Assembly (NCBI RefSeq): GCF_041690465.1 | Contig: NZ_JAWLHG010000018.1 | Span: forward strand, 1-64,000 | Source of the DNA: Falsiroseomonas sp041690465 | Lineage (GTDB): Bacteria; Pseudomonadota; Alphaproteobacteria; Acetobacterales; Acetobacteraceae | DNA length: 64,000 nt | Direction: 5' to 3' | Shown here: one piece after another, positions 32,749 to 40,097 of the stretch | Layout of the letters: the number at the start of each line of letters is the position of its first letter | Numbering within the stretch: position 1 is the first letter of the stretch | Position numbers and translations under genes: made by a program | The notes under the pieces: model-generated | Databases searched by the model: none | What the model was told of the DNA's origin: nothing | What the model saw: only the letters and a program-made list of their open reading frames with translations

Positions 32749-33708
32749 ATGACGACGACAACCCGCCGCGCCACCTTGGCGCTCGGCATCGCGGCGCTTG
32801 CCGCACCGGCCTTGGCGCAGGCCCGCAATGTGCGCTTCGTCGTGCCCTACCCTCCCGGCGGCACCACCGACCTGACCGCCCGCCTGATCGCGCCGCGCGC
32901 CGCCGATGCGCTCGGTCAGACCTGGGTGGTGGAGAACCGCTCCGGCGCCAACGGGGTGGTCGGCGCGGAAAACGTGGCGCGCAGCGCGCCCGACGGCACC
33001 TCCCTGCTCTACTCGAACGAGGTGCTGACGGTGCTGCCCTTCGTGCAGCGCAACGTGCCCTTCGACCTGCAGCAGGATTTCACGCCGGTCGCCCGTACCG
33101 TCTCCATTCCCTATGTGATGGTCGGCGCCGCGAGCCTGGAACAGCAGGCCATCGCGCCGCTGCTGGAGGCGCTGCGCCGCACGCCGCAGCGCTTCTCCTT
33201 CGCCGGTTCGTCGCTCGGCTCGGTCGGCCAGCTCGCGACCGCGGCGCTGATGCAGAAGCTCGGCGTGGAGACCACCTTCGTCGCCTACCGCGGCACCGGC
33301 CCGGCAATGAACGACACGGTGGCGGGCTCCGTCAGCCTGTTCATCGCGCCGATGGGACCGGCGCTGCCGCTGGTGCGCGACGGCCGGCTGCGCGCCTTCG
33401 CCGTGACCTCGGCACGGCGCGAGGCCGTGCTGCCCGATGTGCCGACCCTCGCCGAGGCCGGCTTCCCCGACCTGGTCTATGAAGGCTGGTGCGGCGTCTG
33501 GGGGCCGCGCGGCCTGCCTGCCGATGTCGTCGCCGGCGTGAATGCGGCAGTGAACCGCGCCACCAGTGATCCGGCCGCCATGGAGCGGATGCGCACCCTC
33601 GGCCTCACGCCGGTGAACGAGACGGCGCAGCGCTTCGCCGAGATCATCGCCGCCGAGATCCCGCGCAACCGCGCGCTCGTCGCCGCCGCGCGCATCCAGC
33701 CGGAGTGA
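32749..33708 (+). CDS. Bug/TctC-family periplasmic substrate-binding protein
   Basis: 319 aa. The short signal TTTRRATLALGIAALAAPALAQ is followed by VRFVVPYPPGGTTDLTARL, WVVENRSGANGVVG and FVAYRGTGPAMND. The start at 32749 is preferred over an upstream in-frame Met because it opens a proper signal sequence and follows AGGAGAGG. It comes 84 bases after the dioxygenase-like gene and is followed closely by another binding protein. In this context the ligand may be a phthalate-like aromatic acid; Bug proteins for terephthalate (TphC) and other aromatic acids are known. Confidence 0.9.
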   Translation: MTTTTRRATLALGIAALAAPALAQARNVRFVVPYPPGGTTDLTARLIAPRAADALGQTWVVENRSGANGVVGAENVARSAPDGTSLLYSNEVLTVLPFVQRNVPFDLQQDFTPVARTVSIPYVMVGAASLEQQAIAPLLEALRRTPQRFSFAGSSLGSVGQLATAALMQKLGVETTFVAYRGTGPAMNDTVAGSVSLFIAPMGPALPLVRDGRLRAFAVTSARREAVLPDVPTLAEAGFPDLVYEGWCGVWGPRGLPADVVAGVNAAVNRATSDPAAMERMRTLGLTPVNETAQRFAEIIAAEIPRNRALVAAARIQPE

Positions 33709-33713
33709 GACGC

Positions 33714-34685
33714 ATGCATCGCCGCACGCTTCTTGCTGCAACCTTCGGCGCGCCGGTGCTGCTGCCGGGCGCCGCCCGCGCGCAGGCCGGCTGGCCGGAC
33801 CGACCGATCCGCGTCGTGGTCCCCTTCGGCGCCGGCGGGCCCACGGACGTGGTCGCGCGCCTTCTGGCCGATCCGGTGGGCGCCGCGCTCGGCCAGCCGC
33901 TGGTGATCGAGAACCGCGCCGGCGCGGGCGGCAACATCGGCACGCGCGCCGTCACCCAGGCCCCGGCCGATGGCTACACGCTGGTGCTGAACGCGGCCTC
34001 GCCGCTGGTGATCAACCAGTCGCTCTACCGCGATATGGGCTTCGATCCTGCGAAGGACCTTGTGCCGATCTCGCGGCTCACCACCGGCCCGCTGCTGGTG
34101 ATCGCCAACCCGGCGCTCGGCTTCAACAGCATCGGCGACCTGATTGCGGAGGCGAAGCGCCGGCCCGGTGCGCTGAACTACGCAACCGCCGGCAACGGCA
34201 CCGTGCCGCATCTCGCGACCGAGCTGTTCCTGCGCGCGGCTGGCGTGCAACTCACCAACGTCACGTACCGCCAGACGCCGGATGCGACGCAGAGCGTGGT
34301 GCGGGGCGACACCGCAGTGTTCTTCGACAGCCCGGCGAGCATCCGGCATGTGCGCGCCGGCACCGTGCGGGCGCTGGCCGTCACCACGCCGCGCCGCTTC
34401 GCGGCCTTCCCCGAGATACCCACCGTGAAGGAATCGGGCGGCCCCGACATCTCGGTCGAGGCATGGTACGGCCTGCTTGCGCCTGCCGGCACGCCGCAGC
34501 CGATCATCGAGCGCCTGAACGCCGCCTTCCGAGCGGCGCTGCGCCGCCCGGAGGTGCAGCAGCGCATCACCGCGCTCGGCTTCGAGGCGGTTGGCGATTC
34601 ACCGGACGAGTTCTCCCGCTTCCTCGCCGCCGAGTCCGCGAAGTGGCGCGAGGTGATCGAGTCCGCGCAGATCCGCGTGCAATAG
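33714..34685 (+). CDS. Bug/TctC-family periplasmic substrate-binding protein
   Basis: 323 aa. Signal HRRTLLAATFGAPVLLPGAARAQ, then IRVVVPFGAGGPTDVVARL, LVIENRAGAGGNIG and NVTYRQTPDATQS (the usual PYRG is changed to TYRQ). A GTG at 33705 overlapping the previous stop is in frame, but GGAG eight bases before the ATG at 33714 favours the latter. It converges on the decarboxylase gene with a 10-base gap. Tandem with the preceding binding protein, probably for related aromatic acids. Confidence 0.9.
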   Translation: MHRRTLLAATFGAPVLLPGAARAQAGWPDRPIRVVVPFGAGGPTDVVARLLADPVGAALGQPLVIENRAGAGGNIGTRAVTQAPADGYTLVLNAASPLVINQSLYRDMGFDPAKDLVPISRLTTGPLLVIANPALGFNSIGDLIAEAKRRPGALNYATAGNGTVPHLATELFLRAAGVQLTNVTYRQTPDATQSVVRGDTAVFFDSPASIRHVRAGTVRALAVTTPRRFAAFPEIPTVKESGGPDISVEAWYGLLAPAGTPQPIIERLNAAFRAALRRPEVQQRITALGFEAVGDSPDEFSRFLAAESAKWREVIESAQIRVQ

Positions 34686-34695
34686 GTCTCCGCCG

Positions 34696-35688
34696 TCAGA
34701 CCTTGTGTGACTCCAGCGTCGCCGGATGGAACAGCTCCTCCGGCGACAGCACGCGGTCCGACAGGCCCTGCGCGTGGTGGTGGCGCAGGAACCACTCGAA
34801 GACATGGCGGTTGGGCGAGAGGCCGTAGGAGAAGAAGTCCTCGCCCATCAACTGGCGCGCCCGGCGCAGATTCTCCTCGACGAAGGGCAGCGTGACCTTG
34901 GTGGCGGAGGTATCGGTCAGCCGTGCCAGCGCGATCGCCTTCGATCTCTCGAACGCCTTCATCACCGCGCCAGGCAGCCAGGCGTGCTTCTCCACCAGGC
35001 TCTTCCGGATGCCCAGCACATGCATCACCGGGAAAATGCGGGTCTTGTTGAACCAGGCGATCGCCTCGGCGGTCGGATCGTCGAACAGCCACCTGATGTT
35101 CGGGTCGCCGCGCTCGAAGCAACTCGGCGCCCGCGGGCCCATCACGCCGTCCAGCTCGCCGGCTGCGAGCATGCCGGAGATGGTGGAACCCTCCGGCGCG
35201 TTCTCCACGCGCACGCCTGCGGGCAAGCTGACGCTCAGCTTCTCGATCCGCCCCGGCGTTTCGTAGCCGCCGCGCACCCAGGTGATGTCGCGCGCATGCA
35301 CCCCGTACTCTTCCTCCAGGATGGCGCGCGCCCAGACATTAGCCGTGAGCTGGTATTCCGGCATGCCGATCCGCTTGCCGCGCAGGTCGGCGGGTGAGCG
35401 GACGCCGCGATCGGTGCGCACCACGATGCAGGTGTGGCGGAAGGCGCGCGAGGGGAACACCGGCACCGCCACATAGGGGCTATCCCCGCGCGCCACGCGC
35501 AGGCAGTAGGAGGAGAGCGAGAGCTCGCAGATGTCGAACGCCTCATGCCGCATCGCCCGGAAGAAGATCTCCTCCGGCTCCAGAAGCATGAACTGCGGAT
35601 CCACTGCGTCGATCTGCACCTCCCCGTGCACGAGGGGCAGCATGCGGTCATAGGGGCCGATCGCGATGGAGAGCTGCAGCTTTGCCAT
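34696..35688 (-). CDS. pht5: 4,5-dihydroxyphthalate decarboxylase-like protein
   Basis: 330 aa, matching the length of Pht5/OphC. Starts MAKLQLSIAIGPYDRMLPLV and continues with LEPEEIFFRAMRHEAFDICE, AVPVFPSRAFRHTCIVVRTD and DLRGKRIGMPEYQLTANVWA, which have the periplasmic-binding-protein-like fold of this decarboxylase family, here without any signal peptide. In the phthalate pathway it converts 4,5-dihydroxyphthalate to protocatechuate. The start at 35688 gives the family's N-terminus. It follows the Rieske oxygenase gene after 56 bases that hold a hairpin. Pathway assignment rests on the neighbouring pht2/3/4-like genes. Confidence 0.82.
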   Translation of the reverse strand: MAKLQLSIAIGPYDRMLPLVHGEVQIDAVDPQFMLLEPEEIFFRAMRHEAFDICELSLSSYCLRVARGDSPYVAVPVFPSRAFRHTCIVVRTDRGVRSPADLRGKRIGMPEYQLTANVWARAILEEEYGVHARDITWVRGGYETPGRIEKLSVSLPAGVRVENAPEGSTISGMLAAGELDGVMGPRAPSCFERGDPNIRWLFDDPTAEAIAWFNKTRIFPVMHVLGIRKSLVEKHAWLPGAVMKAFERSKAIALARLTDTSATKVTLPFVEENLRRARQLMGEDFFSYGLSPNRHVFEWFLRHHHAQGLSDRVLSPEELFHPATLESHKV

Positions 35689-35707
35689 GAGGTGTTCCGC
35701 AGGTTCT

Positions 35708-35739
35708 GTTCCCTCCCCCGCAGGTGCGGGAGGGGGAAC
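35708..35739. repeat. Hairpin-forming REP-like element between pht3- and pht5-like genes
   Basis: Arms GTTCCCTCCCCCGC (35708-35721) and GCGGGAGGGGGAAC (35726-35739) pair over 14 positions with one G-U pair and one mismatch, around AGGT. The composition recalls intergenic REP-type elements. It lies inside the presumed pht3-pht5 transcript and may set the relative level of the decarboxylase. Confidence 0.6.
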
Positions 35740-35744
35740 ACGCG

Positions 35745-37064
35745 TCATTCCGCTGCCTGTGCCGGCGGCGTACCGACGAAACGCGCGCGCTCAAGCTCGG
35801 TCGTGCCGAGCGTGCGCCAGTCCACCGTCTTCGGCACCACGCCTTCGAAGCTCGCGATGTCCTTCTGCGGCACGCGCGGCTCGCTGCGGCCGAGCGCCGG
35901 CGCGCCTTCCGCGAAGGCCTTCGCCGCCTCGATCATCAGTCGCCGCCACTGCACGATGGCGACATCGCTTGCGCCAAGCCTTTCGCTGGTCCGGTCGGCG
36001 ATCGGTCCCATGCTCTCCCACATCGCCATGTCCTGCGCCGGGATGCCCTTGATGCCGGTGAAGTTGCCGGTCCGCATCAGGTTGCGGTCCTGCAGGTAGT
36101 CGTTCTCCCGCACCCGCAGCCGGCGCCAGCCATGTGCCGGATCCACGTCCACCCCCGGCGTGAGCGCAAGGAACTTCCGCCACTCCGCCATGGAAGGCAC
36201 ATCCGGCCCATCACCCCAGGCGATGAAGTGGAACATGCAGGTGGTGTCGTTCACCGGCACGGTCACCTGGGCGACGTTGTAGCTGGCGTTCGGTGGGATC
36301 AGGCTCGTCACCGGCGCGACGAAGGTGGTGATGCGGATGTAGTCGTGCGTCGCCGCATTCTGGATCGGGCGACGGATCGCCGCGTAGCGGAAGCCGTAGG
36401 AGGTAAGTTGCACCTGCAGCCGCGGTGCCTTGTCGGTGGAGGGCCGCGTCCAGTTCTTCGCATTCGCCCCCGCACGCCCGACGCGCGCCGGCACCATGTC
36501 GGACGAGTGCAGGGAGGAGGAATGTGCGCTGTCGATCTGCCCCTCCACCACCTGCGCCCAGTTGCAATCCACGCGCGCCGTGCCGATCGAAACCCGCGTC
36601 TCCGGCCTCGGCGCGAAGGGCGGTGGCTCGAAGGCCGGCATGGTGGCGCGGTCACCCAGCCAGGCCCAGACGAAGCCGCCGGCCTCCTCGGTCGGGTAGG
36701 CGACATGGCGGAACTTCGCCGCCGCGCAGGCCTCGGGCGGCTCGGAGGGCATCTCCAGCACGTTGCCCTCCGCATCCACCTTCCATCCGTGATAGAGGCA
36801 GCGCAGCCCGCCTTCCTCGTTGCGGCCATAGACCAGCGAGGCCTTGCGGTGGGGGCAGAACTCCCCGACCAGGCCGATGCGTCCTTCGGCATCGCGATAG
36901 GCGACCAGCTTTTCGCCCAGGATCTCCACGCGGACGGGCTTGCCCTCCGGCTCCTCCACCTCCTCCGAGAGGCAGACGGGCAGCCAGTGCTGGCGCATGA
37001 AGCGGCCCATCGGCGCGTCGCCCTCGACGCGGCAGAGTAGTTGGTTCTCCGCATGGCTGAGCAT
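35745..37064 (-). CDS. pht3: Rieske-type aromatic ring-hydroxylating oxygenase (phthalate 4,5-dioxygenase-like)
   Basis: 439 aa, the length of Pht3/OphA2. The 2Fe-2S Rieske site is FCPHRKASLVYG...CLYHGWK (Cys-x-His about residue 70, Cys-x2-His about 90). The mononuclear-iron motif is EGQIDSAHSSSLHSSD (about 175), as in phthalate dioxygenases. GGAGG precedes the ATG by eight bases. Inserts O2 into a phthalate-type ring to form a cis-dihydrodiol. Divergent from its reductase gene across a 134-base region with two operator-like palindromes. Heteroaromatic dicarboxylates are possible alternative substrates. Confidence 0.88.
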   Translation of the reverse strand: MLSHAENQLLCRVEGDAPMGRFMRQHWLPVCLSEEVEEPEGKPVRVEILGEKLVAYRDAEGRIGLVGEFCPHRKASLVYGRNEEGGLRCLYHGWKVDAEGNVLEMPSEPPEACAAAKFRHVAYPTEEAGGFVWAWLGDRATMPAFEPPPFAPRPETRVSIGTARVDCNWAQVVEGQIDSAHSSSLHSSDMVPARVGRAGANAKNWTRPSTDKAPRLQVQLTSYGFRYAAIRRPIQNAATHDYIRITTFVAPVTSLIPPNASYNVAQVTVPVNDTTCMFHFIAWGDGPDVPSMAEWRKFLALTPGVDVDPAHGWRRLRVRENDYLQDRNLMRTGNFTGIKGIPAQDMAMWESMGPIADRTSERLGASDVAIVQWRRLMIEAAKAFAEGAPALGRSEPRVPQKDIASFEGVVPKTVDWRTLGTTELERARFVGTPPAQAAE

Positions 37065-37099
37065 GGGGGCGTCCTCCCGATCGGAACGGCGTCAGGATG

Positions 37100-37113
37100 C
37101 TTAGGTTGCTAAG
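37100..37113. promoter_or_regulatory. CTTAG-N4-CTAAG operator-like palindrome, copy 2
   Basis: CTTAG-GTTG-CTAAG, perfect 5-base arms, flanked by ATG before and GTAT after. It lies 36 bases upstream of the Rieske oxygenase start, well placed to control its promoter. Confidence 0.6.
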
Positions 37114-37154
37114 GTATGCGGCCGGGCGCCGCCCCTGTCCAGGGCCTTGACCCC

Positions 37155-37176
37155 GACACTTAGAAAGCTAAGTGTC
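37155..37176. promoter_or_regulatory. Extended CTTAG-N4-CTAAG palindrome, copy 3
   Basis: GACACTTAG-AAAG-CTAAGTGTC, a perfect inverted repeat with 9-base arms, centred 59 bases from copy 2 and 23 bases before the reductase start at 37199. Length and symmetry fit a MarR-family site, and a MarR gene is three genes downstream. It also covers an in-frame GTG at 37172, arguing against that start. Confidence 0.65.
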
Positions 37177-37198
37177 CGCCCGCACCAGGGGAGCGCCG

Positions 37199-38167
37199 AT
37201 GGACGAGGAAGCCGAGTTCCACCCGCTGCGCGTCGTCGCCGCGGAGCGCATCGCGGAAGGCATCCACCGCTTCGACCTGGCGCACCCGGAAGGCGGGGAG
37301 CTGCCGCCCTTCACACCCGGCGCGCATCTGCGCCTGCGCGTGCCGAACGGCCTGGTGCGGCGCTACTCGCTCTGCGGCGACCCCGCCGATGCCCGCCTCT
37401 ACAGTATCGCGGTGAAGCGCGAGGAAGGCGGGCTCGGTGGTTCCGTCTCGCTCTGCGACGGCGTCCGGGCCGGCGATCTGCTGCCGGTGGCGGCGTCGCG
37501 CAACGATTTCGCGCTGTCGGGCAATCCCGTCGCGCGCGTCTTCATCGCCGGCGGCATCGGCATCACCCCGATCATGGCGATGATCCGGCACCTGCAGGCG
37601 GAGGGCCGGCCGCCCTGGAAGCTCTGGTATCTCACCCGCTCGCCGGCGCAGACGGCGTTCCTCGAGGAGCTGCGCGCGCCGGAACTGCGCGGCAAGGTGG
37701 TGGTCCACCATGACGGCGGCGATCCCGACAAGGCGTTCGATCTCTGGCCGGTGCTGGAGCAGCCGAAAGGCCGCCACGTGCATTGCTGCGGCCCGCGCGG
37801 CCTCATGCAGGCGGTGCGCGACATGACCGGCCACTGGCCCGCCTCGGCCGTGCACTTCGAGGACTTTGGCACCGCCGGGGGCCAGAAGCGACCCGACGAC
37901 CTGCCCTTCACCGTCCGCCTCGCGCGCACCGGGCGCGCGGTCGAGGTGCCGCCCGGCACCACAGTCCTGGAGGCGCTTCACGCGGCCGGCATCGAGGTGG
38001 CGCATTCCTGCGAGAGCGGCACATGCGGCACCTGCCGCACCGGGCTGCTCGCCGGCGTGGCCGATCATCGCGACCTCGTCCTGATGGAGCACGAGAAGGC
38101 CGCGCAGATCATGGTCTGCGTCTCCCGCGCCGCGCCGGGCACGGGAGAGCTGGTGCTCGACCTGTGA
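37199..38167 (+). CDS. pht2: Phthalate dioxygenase reductase-like (FMN, NAD, 2Fe-2S) protein
   Basis: 322 aa with the domain order of PDR/VanB reductases: flavin-binding RRYSLCGDP (about residue 60), NAD-binding AGGIGITPIMAMI (about 118), and a C-terminal plant-type ferredoxin domain with HSCESGTCGTCRTGLL (about 272) and the last ligand in IMVCVSRA. Passes electrons from NADH to the Rieske oxygenase. Start at 37199 follows AGGGGAG; a GTG nine codons upstream lies inside the operator palindrome. The stop overlaps the dehydrogenase start (GTGA). Confidence 0.9.
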   Translation: MDEEAEFHPLRVVAAERIAEGIHRFDLAHPEGGELPPFTPGAHLRLRVPNGLVRRYSLCGDPADARLYSIAVKREEGGLGGSVSLCDGVRAGDLLPVAASRNDFALSGNPVARVFIAGGIGITPIMAMIRHLQAEGRPPWKLWYLTRSPAQTAFLEELRAPELRGKVVVHHDGGDPDKAFDLWPVLEQPKGRHVHCCGPRGLMQAVRDMTGHWPASAVHFEDFGTAGGQKRPDDLPFTVRLARTGRAVEVPPGTTVLEALHAAGIEVAHSCESGTCGTCRTGLLAGVADHRDLVLMEHEKAAQIMVCVSRAAPGTGELVLDL

Positions 38168-39345
38168 CGCGGCGCCTGAAGCTTGGCGTCGCCGGCCTCG
38201 GCCGCGCCTTCATGCTGATGCTGCCGACGCTCGCAGGCCATCGCCGCGTGGAGCTGGTCGCCTGCGCCGATCCGCGCCCCGAGGCCCGCGCGCGCTTCGC
38301 GCAGGACTTCCCCGGCAGCCGCGCCTACGGCGACGTCGCGGCGCTGTGCGAGGACCCGGATGTGGAGGCGATCTACATCGCCACGCCGCACCAGTTCCAC
38401 GCCGCCGATGTCCTGGCCGCCTGCGCCGCAGGCAAGCACGCGCTGGTCGAGAAGCCGATGGCCGTGACCCTCGCCGAGTGCGCCGCGATGGTCGAGGCGG
38501 CGGAGCGCGCGGGCGTGCAGCTCGTCATCGGCCACAGCCACAGCCATGACGGGCCGGTGCTCGCAGCGCGGCGCATGATCGCCGCCGGCACGCATGGCCG
38601 CATGCGGATGATCTCCGCGCTGACCTTTACCGATTTCCTCTACCGCCCGCGCCGGCCCGAGGAGCTGGTGACCGCGCAGGGCGGTGGCGTGGTGTTCAGC
38701 CAGGGCGCGCACCAGGTCGACATCGTGCGCCTGCTCGGCGGCGGCCTGCTGCAATCGGTGCGCGCGCAATGCTTCGCCTGGGATCCGGCGCGTCCAACGG
38801 AGGGCGCCTACACCGCCTTCCTGCAATTCGCGGACGGCGCGGCCGCCACCCTCACCTACAGCGGCCATGGCCGCTTCGACACCGACGAGCTGCTCGGTTG
38901 GATCGGCGAGACCGGCCACCGCCGCGATCCCGCGGAGTACGGCGCTGCCCGCCGCGCCCTCGCCACGGTGACGGACGAGTCCGCGGCCAAGACGCGCCGC
39001 GCCTACGGGCGCGAGAGCGCTCCGCTACCGCCGCCCGGCCCGCCGGAGTTCCACAACCAGTTCGGCTTCCTGCTCGCCTGCTGCGAGCGCGCCGACCTGC
39101 GCATCACCGCGGAAGGCGTGACGGTGTACGGCGACGACCGGCGCTGGACGGAGAACACGCCCCTGCCCCATGTCCCGCGCGCCGAGGTGCTGGACGAGCT
39201 CTGCGCCGCCGTGCTGGATGGCATTCCACCGCTGCATTCCGGCGCCTGGGGCATGGCGACGCTTGAGGCGTGCCTCGCCCTCCTGCACTCTGCGCGCGAG
39301 GGGGGCGAGGTGGTGCTGCGGCACCAGGTGGCCACGGGCGACTGA
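38164..39345 (+). CDS. pht4: Gfo/Idh/MocA-family dehydrogenase, phthalate dihydrodiol dehydrogenase-like
   Basis: 393 aa. N-terminal NAD motif LGVAGLGRAFMLMLP, EKP motif LVEKPMAVTLAE (about residue 99), and the block DFLYRPRRPEELVTAQGG followed by VVFSQGAHQVDIVRLLGGG, strongly reminiscent of Pht4/OphB, which oxidises cis-4,5-dihydrodihydroxyphthalate to 4,5-dihydroxyphthalate. The GTG start overlaps the reductase stop. With pht2-, pht3- and pht5-like genes this completes the steps from phthalate to protocatechuate. No protocatechuate ring-cleavage genes of LigAB or PcaGH type are in the window. Confidence 0.85.
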   Translation: MTRRLKLGVAGLGRAFMLMLPTLAGHRRVELVACADPRPEARARFAQDFPGSRAYGDVAALCEDPDVEAIYIATPHQFHAADVLAACAAGKHALVEKPMAVTLAECAAMVEAAERAGVQLVIGHSHSHDGPVLAARRMIAAGTHGRMRMISALTFTDFLYRPRRPEELVTAQGGGVVFSQGAHQVDIVRLLGGGLLQSVRAQCFAWDPARPTEGAYTAFLQFADGAAATLTYSGHGRFDTDELLGWIGETGHRRDPAEYGAARRALATVTDESAAKTRRAYGRESAPLPPPGPPEFHNQFGFLLACCERADLRITAEGVTVYGDDRRWTENTPLPHVPRAEVLDELCAAVLDGIPPLHSGAWGMATLEACLALLHSAREGGEVVLRHQVATGD

Positions 39346-39356
39346 AGGGACACGGC

Positions 39357-39539
39357 ATGCCAACGCTGCGCATCGAGGCGACCCGGGACGAAACGACCGG
39401 ACTGTTCTTCCTCACCGTCTACATGCCCGCCGACGCGACCGAGCCCTTCGTCACCACCGCCCCGCGCTACATGAGCGCCGCCGCGGCGGAGCAGGACATG
39501 ATCGCGACGATCACCGCCGCCGCGAACCGCCCGCGATGA
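39357..39539 (+). CDS. Small hypothetical protein before MarR
   Basis: 60 aa, beginning MPTLRIEATRDETTGLFFLT, with VTTAPRYMSAAAAEQDMIAT in the second half. The ATG at 39357 has GAAGGGA seven bases upstream and the stop overlaps the MarR start (ATGA), so it is translated in the operon. No family recognised; no membrane segment or cysteine pair. Confidence 0.65.
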   Translation: MPTLRIEATRDETTGLFFLTVYMPADATEPFVTTAPRYMSAAAAEQDMIATITAAANRPR

Positions 39540-39994
39540 GCCCGCGGCACCGGCGCCGCGCCGCGCCGCTGCCCTTCGACGCCAGCCTGGGCTACCAGGT
39601 GCGCGAGCTGAACCGCGCCATCCAGCGCAACCTGCAGGCCCGCATCCAGCCGCATGGTGCGACGCTCGGCGCCTGGTACTTCCTCCGCGTCCTGTGGGAG
39701 GAGGACGGGCTGACCCAGCGCGAGCTGGCAAGCCGCACCGGCATGCAGGAACCCACCGCGGTGATCGCGTTGCGCGGCATGGAACAGGCCGGCTGGATCC
39801 GCCGCGAGCCGAGTGCGGACGATCGCCGCAAGGTCGCCATCCGCCTCACCCAGTCCGGGCGAGCCCTGCGCGAGACGCTGCTGCCCGAGGCGCATGCCGT
39901 GCTGGACGCCGCCATGCGAGACATGACGGCGGAAGAGCGCGCCATGCTGCTTGCCCTGCTCCACCGCGCCCGCGCCAATCTCGACGCAGTCTGA
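39536..39994 (+). CDS. MarR-family transcriptional regulator
   Basis: 152 aa. Winged helix-turn-helix with QRELASRTGMQEPTAVIAL as recognition region (about residues 62-80) and the wing RREPSADDRRKVAIRLTQSG (about 90-109), the typical MarR D-x-R-x3 motif. Flanking helices ELNRAIQRNLQARI and EERAMLLALLHRARAN form the dimer interface. Last gene of the reductase-dehydrogenase operon. Best candidate to bind the CTTAG-N4-CTAAG palindromes and to be released by an aromatic acid; direct evidence is absent. Confidence 0.9.
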   Translation: MSPRHRRRAAPLPFDASLGYQVRELNRAIQRNLQARIQPHGATLGAWYFLRVLWEEDGLTQRELASRTGMQEPTAVIALRGMEQAGWIRREPSADDRRKVAIRLTQSGRALRETLLPEAHAVLDAAMRDMTAEERAMLLALLHRARANLDAV

Positions 39995-40017
39995 CTTCGC
40001 TCGGCGTCGGCGTTCCT

Positions 40018-40051
40018 CCTTGCCCGCGCGGCAGGCGCGGCGCGGGCAAGG
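40018..40051. terminator. Hairpin between converging MarR and binding-protein genes
   Basis: Perfect 12-base arms CCTTGCCCGCGC (40018-40029) and GCGCGGGCAAGG (40040-40051) around a 10-base loop. No T-run follows on either side, so it may be a factor-assisted or bidirectional stop for both genes. Confidence 0.55.
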
Positions 40052-40097
40052 GGTCCGCCAGCGCCCGACCGCAGCATGGCCGGGCGCAGGCGTGGCA

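Noticed and set aside
37172..37198. GTG start at 37172 for the reductase
   Set aside because: It lies within the operator palindrome and lacks a ribosome-binding site; ATG 37199 has AGGGGAG upstream.
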